Translations under genes and position numbers: made by a program
Shown here: piece after piece, positions 51,390 to 58,118 of the stretch
How the letters are laid out: every line of letters begins with the position of its first letter
Numbering within the stretch: position 1 is the first letter of the stretch
The notes under the pieces: generated by a model
Database searches by the model: none
What the model was told of the DNA's origin: nothing
Seen by the model: only the letters and a program-made list of their open reading frames with translations
Source of the DNA: Nitrospirota bacterium
Lineage (GTDB): Bacteria > Nitrospirota > Nitrospiria > JACQBZ01
Assembly (NCBI GenBank): GCA_016201865.1
Contig: JACQCA010000068.1
Coordinates: forward strand, 1 to 62,895
Length of the DNA: 62,895 nt
Direction of reading: 5' to 3'

Positions 51390-52669
51390 AAAACCGATGT
51401 CCTATTTTCAATGAGATCGCAGGCACATTGCGCGCCGTTCTCGTTGCGAACCCGTCTGCCGATCTCGGCAGTCTTATCGCGGCATTCCTTGTCGGCGAGA
51501 ATCGCGGTGAGTTCCTCCGTCAGGTTTTTCGCCGTGACCTTCTGGAAAGAGAGGACTCGGGCCACACCGAGTCGTGCCGCTCGATGGGCGTTGTCGGGTT
51601 GATCAAACGCCACGGGAACGACAAGCATCGGCCGGCCGGCGGCCAACGCCTGGGACATGGTCCCAATTCCGCCCGGGTGTACGTTCACCGAGGCATGAGG
51701 GAAAACGTGCGAGTATGGGAAATACTGAAACTCCTTCACGGTCTCCGAACGGTCGGAGTCAGCCGATGGCGGAGAACCGGTAAGCAGGATCGCCCGTTGG
51801 CCGAGTTCCTTTGCAGCGGCCATCGCGATGCGGAAAAAATCCTTCGGATCCATCGAGACGGACGATCCAAGCGCGAATACGATGGGTGGATCACCGGCTT
51901 CAAGAAACGCTTTCAGTTCGGCGGCCGCCGGGCCGGATGGCGGTCCTCCGTCGTAACGTGCGAAGCCGCAGATCTCCGTGTTGGCCGGCCAATCGGGCTG
52001 AGATTCCGCGAATACTCGTGAAAACAACGCGAGATTCAGCCGCGGTGAGAACTGGCCTTCGAACATGGCAAGTTTTTTCATTTGCGGAAGCCCGATCTCG
52101 GCGCGCAGTTCATGAAGCGGCCGCTCCCAGGAGGCGATTATGGTCTTCGCCAGACCAAGGACCCCCCGATAAAGACCGATGCTGAACCGCCCCAGGTGAT
52201 GCATCCACGGAGCCGCCGGGATCACGGACGGATCATGGGCCGAAAAGAAACTCATCGGGGAGAGCACGCTCGAGATCCAGGGCAGCCCCAGTTTCTCGGC
52301 CACAAGGGGAAGGGCATAGGTGATCGGATGGGATATCAGAAGGTCCGCGCCGTCGGCCGCGCGGAAAAGATCGTCGTAGCTCTCCCGCACATAGGGCATC
52401 ACCACGCGCCGGATCAGATACTCCGGACCCTTTCGCGGATGAACGATTTTTCGGACAACGTCCTGAGTGCCGCCAAACTGGGATTCCAACGGGCGCATCA
52501 CCATAAAATCAATCCCCTCCCCTTCGACCATTTCCCGGTAACGGTCAAGGGTGGCGATCAAGGGACGATGGCCGCGGCGTTTGAGCTCTTTCGCAATCGC
52601 GAGATAGGGATGAAGGTCGCCCAGCGATCCGAAGGTGGCGATCAGGATGCGCTTACCGGCAAGGCTCAC
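51386..52669 (-). CDS. GT1-family (UGT/MGT-like) glycosyltransferase
   Basis: 427 residues. ILIATFGSLGDLHPYLAIAKELKRRGH is the GT1 N-terminus. The donor half has IVFALGSSVSMDP, YSHVFPHASVNVHPGGIGTMSQALAAGRPMLVVPVAFDQPDNA, the UGT/MGT nucleotide-sugar signature. Bacterial members glycosylate lipids, carotenoids, macrolides or sterols. No biosynthetic partner for such a product is nearby, so the substrate is open. Ends at the first of the dispersed accessory repeats on its 5' side (52724-52743). Confidence 0.85.
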   Translation of the reverse strand: MSLAGKRILIATFGSLGDLHPYLAIAKELKRRGHRPLIATLDRYREMVEGEGIDFMVMRPLESQFGGTQDVVRKIVHPRKGPEYLIRRVVMPYVRESYDDLFRAADGADLLISHPITYALPLVAEKLGLPWISSVLSPMSFFSAHDPSVIPAAPWMHHLGRFSIGLYRGVLGLAKTIIASWERPLHELRAEIGLPQMKKLAMFEGQFSPRLNLALFSRVFAESQPDWPANTEICGFARYDGGPPSGPAAAELKAFLEAGDPPIVFALGSSVSMDPKDFFRIAMAAAKELGQRAILLTGSPPSADSDRSETVKEFQYFPYSHVFPHASVNVHPGGIGTMSQALAAGRPMLVVPVAFDQPDNAHRAARLGVARVLSFQKVTAKNLTEELTAILADKECRDKTAEIGRRVRNENGAQCACDLIENRTSVF

Positions 52670-52723
52670 AATGGGTTGCTTCCCCTCTTAATAAGAAGCC
52701 GTGCATCTCGATATACCCGATTG

Positions 52724-52743
52724 CGCCCGCTCGACGCGGCCGG
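52724..52743. repeat. Accessory-strip intergenic repeat, copy A (core)
   Basis: The minus-strand core CCGGCCGCGTCGAGCGGGCG matches the core of copies B and C (CCGACCRCGTCRAGCRGGYG). It lies in the 98-nt gap between the GT1 gene and the DUF5674 pair. Flanks outside the core are not conserved. Confidence 0.5.
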
Positions 52744-52767
52744 TTCCGGCGGGTTTTCGGACACGCG

Positions 52768-53118
52768 CTACCTGCTCAATAGGCCGGACATCTCCAGTAC
52801 ACGCTTCGACCAGACGCTGGACTGTTCAGCGACCTGACGGCGTTGCGCCGGATCTACCCATATCCGCGCCCAGTTTTGTTGCCACCGTGCAAGCTGAATC
52901 TGCAACTCCACCAACTCGGCCGCCGCATGGCTCTCGGCCTCCGCCGCCGTCCATTCGATAAAGAACTTGCTCTCATTGATGAGACTTTCGACGGCTTCGC
53001 GGCTGGCATCATGCGCGGCGAACGATTTGATCCGACTTAAATTCGCCGCCAGTCCGCCCAAGCGAATGGGCATGCCGTCATGAAGGTATCGTTTTCGGAT
53101 TGCGGCCCAATCTTTCAT
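52768..53118 (-). CDS. Hypothetical helical protein paired with a DUF5674 gene
   Basis: 116 residues, mostly helical and charged, with an Ala/Glu/Gln-rich middle (FIEWTAAEAESHAAAELVELQ) and three or more Trp residues. No signal peptide or catalytic motif was seen, and I do not recognise it. Its ATG overlaps the DUF5674 stop by 4 nt (53115-53118), so the two are made together. The small, paired, co-translated layout resembles toxin-antitoxin modules, but nothing in the sequence proves that. Confidence 0.65.
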   Translation of the reverse strand: MKDWAAIRKRYLHDGMPIRLGGLAANLSRIKSFAAHDASREAVESLINESKFFIEWTAAEAESHAAAELVELQIQLARWQQNWARIWVDPAQRRQVAEQSSVWSKRVLEMSGLLSR

Positions 53119-53453
53119 GCATCCTCCGACAGCAATGGCCGGACAATCCCGGCGACTCGTTCTCGAATAGTCGAGTCAAGGATCTCCATTGAGGGATTGT
53201 TCTGGCGAGGTCGGATATTGATGAGTGACTCAAAAGTTACTTGATGTGCGGAGGGATTCCAATCGGCCCCCCATATATCTTGCTGCCGGCTGCCATCCTC
53301 AAGCAAGACGGCTTCACAGTCGGCGTGCAGCGCTCCGCCGCCGGCCAGGATCCCCCTTTGAATATCCACCGCTAATTTAATGTACGTCTCGAGCGCCTGA
53401 AGCATTTCTTCCATCTGCTGTTGGGTGGCACGAGTACGTATAATATGAATCAC
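53115..53453 (-). CDS. DUF5674-family protein
   Basis: 112 residues. IHIIRTRATQQQMEEMLQALETYIKLAVDIQRG and then GGGALHADCEAVLLEDGSRQQDIWGADWNP fit the DUF5674 pattern as I know it: a helix, then a Gly-rich turn with H-D-C and a WGA-x-W loop. The function of the family is unknown. It is first in a two-gene unit flanked by intergenic repeat copies A and B, which hints at a mobile or modular cassette. Confidence 0.75.
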   Translation of the reverse strand: MIHIIRTRATQQQMEEMLQALETYIKLAVDIQRGILAGGGALHADCEAVLLEDGSRQQDIWGADWNPSAHQVTFESLINIRPRQNNPSMEILDSTIRERVAGIVRPLLSEDA

Positions 53454-53477
53454 GGCTTTGTCTTCAGCCTCTCCTTT

Positions 53478-53538
53478 TCCAAACCCTTCCGCCCGCCCTC
53501 ACCCGCTTGACGCGGTCGGCGACAGAGCAGTGTTAAGC
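53478..53538 (-). repeat. Accessory-strip intergenic repeat, copy B (attC-like)
   Basis: 61 nt. On the minus strand it begins GCTTAAC, which fits the integron R'' box RYYYAAC and includes the stop codon of the methyltransferase gene. It then runs through GCCGACCGCGTCAAGCGGG to GGGCGGAAGGGTTTGG. About 42 nt match copy C with few changes. The distal box (GTTTGGA) is a poor GTTRRRY. Confidence 0.55.
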
Positions 53539-54129
53539 CTTCTTTCTTGCAATGATGGCAACATGCCCGCGTGATGACGGATCATCCACTTTCCAGAGCT
53601 TGATCTGAAACCCTTCGGCTTCCAAAAGCCGGATGGACTCTTCAGGAGCATATCCGCTGTAAAAAAACGTCTGCCCGAACATCTCCGAAGTGAAACCTTC
53701 CCCGTCTTCGCTGGCGGAACCGCCTACTGACAATAGAAGCCAGCCACCGGGCTCGAGCCATTTGTGGAGTTTACCAAATATAGCCTGATGATGTCTGCGT
53801 TCGGTGTGAAAGATCGAGTCCCATGCAATGATCGCCGCGAACCGATCATCGAAATCCACCTCAAGCATATCGGCATGGATCAGATCGGCTTGCGGTATCA
53901 GTCGCTTGGCAAGCTCCAGCATCTTCTCGGACCGGTCCACGCCGACCACACGGAAGCCCTGCCGCAATAGATATCGCGCGATGGGTTCTCCCGCCCCGCA
54001 ACCCAGGTCGAGTATCTTGGCTCCGGGCATAAGCTGTTGAAGAAGAATATCGACATACTTTTTCTCTCGAAAAAGTTTTTTCCTCTCCGCATACCACTTC
54101 TCGGCAATCAAATTATAAGGATTTCGCAT
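53533..54129 (-). CDS. Class I SAM-dependent methyltransferase
   Basis: 198 residues from ATG 54129; a GTG 9 codons earlier also opens the frame. Motif I is ILDLGCGAGEPIARYLL, then VVGVDRSEKMLELAKRL (motif II) and IIAWDSIFHTERRHHQAIFGKLHKWLEPGGWLLLSVG. This is a Methyltransf_25/11-type enzyme. It stands as a single-gene unit with repeat copies on both sides, and its stop codon lies inside copy B. The substrate is unknown. Confidence 0.8.
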   Translation of the reverse strand: MRNPYNLIAEKWYAERKKLFREKKYVDILLQQLMPGAKILDLGCGAGEPIARYLLRQGFRVVGVDRSEKMLELAKRLIPQADLIHADMLEVDFDDRFAAIIAWDSIFHTERRHHQAIFGKLHKWLEPGGWLLLSVGGSASEDGEGFTSEMFGQTFFYSGYAPEESIRLLEAEGFQIKLWKVDDPSSRGHVAIIARKKA

Positions 54130-54174
54130 TGGCACCAATTCTCTATGTCTATCCACCCAATCCTGTTCGTCTCA

Positions 54175-54232
54175 GCCGAACCCTTCCGCCCGATCTCGCC
54201 TGCTCGACGTGGTCGGCTCGCGAGGATTAGGC
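54175..54232 (-). repeat. Accessory-strip intergenic repeat, copy C (attC-like)
   Basis: 58 nt. On the minus strand it starts GCCTAAT and ends GTTCGGC. Those words are near-complements (five of seven pairs) and each is one base off the integron attC boxes RYYYAAC and GTTRRRY. The inside, CCGACCACGTCGAGCAGG and GGGCGGAAGG, matches copy B. A GGGAC-GT-GTCCC hairpin (54265-54276) lies between it and the JAB gene stop. The rest of the gap 54130-54275 shows nothing else. Confidence 0.55.
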
Positions 54233-54275
54233 TATTTATCCCAGCCCTTCAGCTTCAACAAATTGGGACGTGTCC

Positions 54276-54959
54276 CTATTTATTCCAAGTTACTATTTCC
54301 TTCAACATTCTTACGATTCTGTCAGCGGGAGGCAACAAAATTTCCCGCAGCCTACCGGCTTCTACTAGATAGAACCTCATGCTTTGAAAATTACCTGATG
54401 CCAACCAACGAACTAAGGCATTGTATTTGAACTGGTAGGAAGTCTCTCGATCAGTGTTTGATGGCAGTGGATTCCAATCAATAATTTCAGAGAGCAAGTC
54501 CGACACGATATTCTGAGGATGATTGTGACATATCAACACCTCAGCATTAATTACCCTATCGATATGCTTTTGAAGATAGTCCAAGTTTCGAGGTGAGAAT
54601 TGGACACTATGCTTGGCTCCGTGCGAAACGTGTAAACCATCAAACCGAGCTGGGCGATCCACTCCTTTCCCTTTCCGCTGGCCGAAAGCAGTGATGAGAT
54701 ATTCTTTCTTGTGGTCTTTTTCAAGAAACATCCAGACGCCAGATAGAGTAGTGTGACGACCGTACTCGTTTGGGAAATGAATGAAAGAATCATCTGACGC
54801 CTTTACAAGTTGGGTTGAAATATATCTAGCCTGTCCGATGCGTACACCCGGAATGAATTCTTTCTCAGGTTCAAATATAGTCAGTAATTTTGATGAAATG
54901 ATTTGATTTAACCATTCCTTCCATCGAGAAGAGAAATCACCATTATTGGCTAATGCCAT
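54276..54959 (-). CDS. JAB/RadC-like predicted metalloprotease
   Basis: 227 residues, AT-richer than its neighbours. In the middle, INAEVLICHNHPQN and LPSNTDRE reproduce the JAMM/JAB zinc motif H-x-H-P...S-x-x-D, as in RadC (HNHPSGDPSPSPED here in the window), but with an 18-residue insert between them. A possible catalytic Glu lies in FPNEYGRHT. N- and C-terminal regions are helical. I do not recognise a named family. JAB proteins cut isopeptide or peptide bonds and occur in ubiquitin-like and antiphage systems. The gene follows a small three-helix membrane protein gene by 16 nt, so they likely form one unit. Confidence 0.65.
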   Translation of the reverse strand: MALANNGDFSSRWKEWLNQIISSKLLTIFEPEKEFIPGVRIGQARYISTQLVKASDDSFIHFPNEYGRHTTLSGVWMFLEKDHKKEYLITAFGQRKGKGVDRPARFDGLHVSHGAKHSVQFSPRNLDYLQKHIDRVINAEVLICHNHPQNIVSDLLSEIIDWNPLPSNTDRETSYQFKYNALVRWLASGNFQSMRFYLVEAGRLREILLPPADRIVRMLKEIVTWNK

Positions 54960-54975
54960 TATTTCTCCATTATCT

Positions 54976-55347
54976 TCACAATATCAGCCATCCCAAAGAG
55001 GCCGCGACCAACAAAAAAAGCGAAGCACTTATAACTAGAAAAACCATCATCTCAGGAGCAACCTCGAAGTCTAATTTATCTCGGAGATTAAATATTTCCT
55101 TACGAGTGATTCTGGCCCGCTCGGCTCCATAAAAGAAAAAAACAGCGAAGGCGATGCTCATTACGAACGGAAAGACCAATGAATATTTGATAAAGTTCTT
55201 ATCTTGATTGGCAAAGTAAAAGGATAGAATACCCCCGGTAATGGCGTAGTAAAAGATGTTTATTTTAATCGCAAGCTCTAGATAGGACTTGTAGAGGTTG
55301 ATGTTCAGTTCATATTGTTTCCAAAGCAATTCTTTATCGCTTGTCAT
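54976..55347 (-). CDS. Small three-TM membrane protein paired with the JAB-like gene
   Basis: 123 residues from ATG 55347; the frame runs on upstream but without a better start. An N-terminal amphipathic helix (ELLWKQYELNINLYKSYLELAIK) precedes TM1 (INIFYYAITGGILSFYFA), TM2 (VFPFVMSIAFAVFFFYGA), a basic cytoplasmic helix (ERARITRKEIFNLRDKL) and TM3 (MVFLVISASLFLLVAASLGW). No known domain was recognised, but small TM effectors of this shape are common beside sensor or protease genes in defence loci. It is AT-rich, like the JAB gene, suggesting joint acquisition. Confidence 0.65.
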   Translation of the reverse strand: MTSDKELLWKQYELNINLYKSYLELAIKINIFYYAITGGILSFYFANQDKNFIKYSLVFPFVMSIAFAVFFFYGAERARITRKEIFNLRDKLDFEVAPEMMVFLVISASLFLLVAASLGWLIL

Positions 55348-55469
55348 GTGTTTACCTGTTTGAGACTGATTTTTAACAAACAAGCCGAGCCACCACAGCA
55401 ACGGCTTTTCTTGCTGTTCATCCTACGAGAAAATCCTTCAACAGTCAATAATTTGAATCCCACCCCGGC

Positions 55470-55483
55470 ACCCGCTTGACGCC
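55470..55483 (-). repeat. Accessory-strip intergenic repeat, copy D (short)
   Basis: The minus-strand GGCGTCAAGCGGGT shares GCGTCAAGCGGGTG with copy B in the 164-nt gap between the TM gene and rsmD. Only the core is kept. Nothing else was seen in 55348-55511. Confidence 0.4.
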
Positions 55484-55511
55484 CCCATCCCGCGTCCTCC
55501 ATAATGGGTTC

Positions 55512-56060
55512 ATGCGCGTGATTGCGGGGGAAGCGAAAGGACGGCGGCTGAAAAGTCCCCGCGGGGCGGAGACCCGTCCGACCTCGGACAAGGTGAAGGA
55601 GGCCATCTTCTCGATTCTGGGAAACCGGGTCGTGGACGCGCGGGTGCTCGATCTGTTCGCCGGAACCGGAGCGATCGGGATAGAGGCCTTGAGCCGCGGC
55701 GCGGCGCGGGTCGATTTCGTCGAGTCGGATAAGGCCACGGCCGACATTCTGGCACAGAATCTCGCGGCCTGTGGGTTTCAGGTCCGGGCCGAGAGTCACC
55801 GGACGGACGCCTTCAAATTCCTCAAGCAGATCCGTCAACCGTACGACCTGGTCTTCGCCGATCCGCCTTATCATACCTGGCAGCTTAAAAAATTATTGCC
55901 TGCACTCGGTCAAGGTGATATCATAACTCCGGATGGCGTTTTGGTGGTCGAACATTTCCGCAAGGCATCCATCCCGAACGAAATCGGACCGCTGGAAGCC
56001 GTCAAGTCTTATTATTATGGAGACACGGTTTTAACCCTGTATCGCAAGCGAGCGGGTTAG
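55512..56060 (+). CDS. rsmD: 16S rRNA (guanine966-N2)-methyltransferase
   Basis: 182 residues from ATG 55512. MRVIAGEAKGRRLKSPRG, ETRPTSDKVKEAIFSIL, VLDLFAGTGAIGIEALSRGA (SAM motif) and FADPPYHTW (catalytic DPPY) identify RsmD. It methylates G966 of 16S rRNA in the assembled 30S subunit. Adjacent to coaD with a 2-nt gap, as in many bacteria. The 36 nt upstream in frame lack conserved residues. Confidence 0.95.
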   Translation: MRVIAGEAKGRRLKSPRGAETRPTSDKVKEAIFSILGNRVVDARVLDLFAGTGAIGIEALSRGAARVDFVESDKATADILAQNLAACGFQVRAESHRTDAFKFLKQIRQPYDLVFADPPYHTWQLKKLLPALGQGDIITPDGVLVVEHFRKASIPNEIGPLEAVKSYYYGDTVLTLYRKRAG

Positions 56061-56062
56061 GA

Positions 56063-56551
56063 ATGAAAATCGGCGTCTATCCGGGAACCTTTGATCCGAT
56101 TACCAACGGACACCTTGATCTTATTCGGAGAAGCCTGCATATCTTCGACAGGGTGATTGTTGCGGTGGCGCCCAATCCCAAGAAGCAACCCCTTTTTGAT
56201 ATTCACGAACGCGTCGCGATGATCAAAGAAGCCACCCGGGATCTGCCGTATGTGGAGGTGGAAATTTTCGAGGGACTGCTGGCCGAGTATATGAAACGCA
56301 AGGGCGTTCATGCCATCATCCGCGGTCTTCGAGCGATCTCCGACTTCGAACATGAATTCATGATGGCCCTGCTGAACCGAAAACTGGACAGCGATGTTGA
56401 GACCGTCTTTCTGATGCCCAGCGAAGAATATTCTTATATTACCTCCAGCGCCATCAAGGAAGTGGCCAGTTACGGCGGACTGTTGAAGGATTTTGTCCCT
56501 CCGGTTGTCGCCCGGCGTTTGAGGGAACAGTTTCAGAAGAAGCAAAAATGA
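56063..56551 (+). CDS. coaD: Phosphopantetheine adenylyltransferase
   Basis: 162 residues. YPGTFDPITNGHLDLIRRS carries the nucleotidyl-transferase T/HxGH motif; IRGLRAISDFEHEFMMALLNR and YITSSAIKEVASYGG are diagnostic for CoaD. It makes dephospho-CoA in the fourth step of CoA synthesis. It overlaps aspC by 4 nt. Confidence 0.97.
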   Translation: MKIGVYPGTFDPITNGHLDLIRRSLHIFDRVIVAVAPNPKKQPLFDIHERVAMIKEATRDLPYVEVEIFEGLLAEYMKRKGVHAIIRGLRAISDFEHEFMMALLNRKLDSDVETVFLMPSEEYSYITSSAIKEVASYGGLLKDFVPPVVARRLREQFQKKQK

Positions 56552-57744
56552 AACTCGCGCAACGCGTCGCCGCGATCCGGCCGTCCGCCACATTGGCCCT
56601 CTCCGCAAAAGCGAAAGCGCTCAGCGCGAAAGGGATCGACGTCATCGACTTCGGTCTTGGAGAACCGGATTTCGACACGCCCGAAGAAGTGAAGAACGCC
56701 GCGATCGAAGCCCTGCGAGCCGGGTTCACAAAGTACACGGCGCCCGGCGGAATCGATGAGCTGAAAGCGGCCGTCGTCGAGAAATTTCTTCGCGACAACA
56801 ACCTTCGGTATGAAAAGAATCAGGTCATCGTCTCCTGCGGGGCCAAACACAGCCTCTACAATCTGGCTCAGGCACTCTTCGAACGCGGCGATGAAGTGCT
56901 CATTCCGGCGCCGTACTGGGTCTCTTACCCGGATCAGATCCGGCTCAACGACGCGACACCCGTATTCATTGAAACCCGCGAGGAAAATCATTTTTTACTG
57001 ACCCGTGATCTGCTGGCCGGCCGCATCACGCCTCGCACCAAGGCCTTGATCCTCAACTCGCCGTCCAACCCGACCGGCTCGGCCTATACTCAAAAACAAT
57101 TGGAGGAGCTCGGCGACGTCCTTTTGGAAAAACGGCTCATCGTGATATCGGATGAGATCTATGAGCCCTTTGTATACGACGGCTTCAAACACACCAGCAT
57201 CGTGGCGGCTCGTCCGGAACTGAAAGATCAGGCGATCGTCGTGAACGGCGTCTCGAAGTCCCATGCCATGACCGGTTGGCGCATCGGCTATGCCGCCGGA
57301 CCCAAGGCGATCATCGCCGCCATGGAAACCGTCCAGAGTCAAAGCACGTCGAACCCGAACTCCATCGCGCAAAAAGCGGCCGTGGCGGCCTTGCGCCTGG
57401 ATCCCCGTTTCACGCAAACCATGGTGGCCGAATTCGACAAGCGGCGTCGGCAGATCGTGGAGCGCTTGAATCAAATTCCAGGCGTGACTTGCCCCATGCC
57501 GATGGGCGCTTTCTATGCGTTTCCCAATATCACGGCGCTTCAAGATTCCCGCTGGAAAGACCGTCCGTTGAAGACGGCCAACGATATCGCAGACTATTTA
57601 CTGGAAGAGGCGCGCATCGCCGTCGTTTCGGGAGATCCCTTCGGCGCGCCAGGACATCTACGCATTTCCTATGCCGCTCCGTTGCCGCTCATCGAACGGG
57701 GCATGAACCGGATGGCGGAAGCCGTCTCGAAACTGAAAAGTTAA
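56548..57744 (+). CDS. aspC: PLP-dependent aspartate aminotransferase
   Basis: 398 residues, fold type I, class I subgroup Ib as in Thermus/Bacillus AspC. DFGLGEPDFDTPEEVK at the N-terminus, SCGAKHSLYNL, NSPSNPTGSAYTQ (Asn for PLP), and VNGVSKSHAMTGWRIGYAAG with the PLP lysine. The C-terminal Arg lies in HLRISYAAPL. It exchanges aspartate/oxaloacetate with glutamate; activity on prephenate or other acids is possible. It follows coaD with a 4-nt overlap. Confidence 0.93.
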   Translation: MKLAQRVAAIRPSATLALSAKAKALSAKGIDVIDFGLGEPDFDTPEEVKNAAIEALRAGFTKYTAPGGIDELKAAVVEKFLRDNNLRYEKNQVIVSCGAKHSLYNLAQALFERGDEVLIPAPYWVSYPDQIRLNDATPVFIETREENHFLLTRDLLAGRITPRTKALILNSPSNPTGSAYTQKQLEELGDVLLEKRLIVISDEIYEPFVYDGFKHTSIVAARPELKDQAIVVNGVSKSHAMTGWRIGYAAGPKAIIAAMETVQSQSTSNPNSIAQKAAVAALRLDPRFTQTMVAEFDKRRRQIVERLNQIPGVTCPMPMGAFYAFPNITALQDSRWKDRPLKTANDIADYLLEEARIAVVSGDPFGAPGHLRISYAAPLPLIERGMNRMAEAVSKLKS

Positions 57745-57766
57745 TTCCAAAGGAGGTATTCAGGCC

Positions 57767-58057
57767 TTGCCCATTTACGAATACGAATGCACATCATGCA
57801 AGCACCGCGTCGAGGTCACGCAAAAGGTCAACGATCCGCCCTTAAAGAAATGTGATCGTTGCGGCAAAAAACTGAACAGGGTCTTCTCCGCTTCGGGACT
57901 GATGTTCAAGGGAAGCGGATGGTACGTCACGGACTATTCCCAGAAGATGAAATCCAAGGAAGACAAAAAACCGGAAGCCGAAAAGAAGAAAGAACCGGCC
58001 CCGACCGCTCCAAAATCGGATAGTTCCTCCAAATCAGACAGCTCCTCTAAGAAATAA
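57767..58057 (+). CDS. FmdB-family zinc ribbon protein
   Basis: 96 residues from TTG 57767, which is supported by AGGAGG 10 nt upstream; no ATG is in a fitting place. PIYEYECTSCKHRVEVTQ and LKKCDRCGKKLNRVFSASGL are the two Cys-x2-Cys knuckles of the FmdB/CxxC_CXXC_SSSS regulatory-type family. A Lys/Glu/Ser-rich tail with SSSKSDSSSK follows. The family's role is not well defined. It is the last gene of the rsmD-coaD-aspC-fmdB run. Confidence 0.9.
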   Translation: MPIYEYECTSCKHRVEVTQKVNDPPLKKCDRCGKKLNRVFSASGLMFKGSGWYVTDYSQKMKSKEDKKPEAEKKKEPAPTAPKSDSSSKSDSSSKK

Positions 58058-58082
58058 GAACCTTCTGCACAGTTCATAACAC

Positions 58083-58111
58083 TTTACGCTCCCGTCACGG
58101 TCTGGTATAGT
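58083..58111 (+). promoter_or_regulatory. Sigma-70 promoter, probably leaderless, for the TPR gene
   Basis: TTTACG (58083-58088), 17-nt spacer, TATAGT (58106-58111). The next ATG is 58119, only 7 nt after the -10 box, with no Shine-Dalgarno between. Transcription would start at or next to the A of the ATG. Confidence 0.6.
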
Positions 58112-58118
58112 AACCGCC

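Noticed and set aside
55445-55475. tRNA-like T-arm (GGATTCAAATT) near repeat copy D
   Set aside because: No acceptor stem, D-arm or anticodon stem could be found around it.
57276-57845. Plus-strand ORF overlapping the end of aspC
   Set aside because: It runs in another frame of a conserved aminotransferase and of the FmdB gene, with Arg-rich, domain-free sequence.
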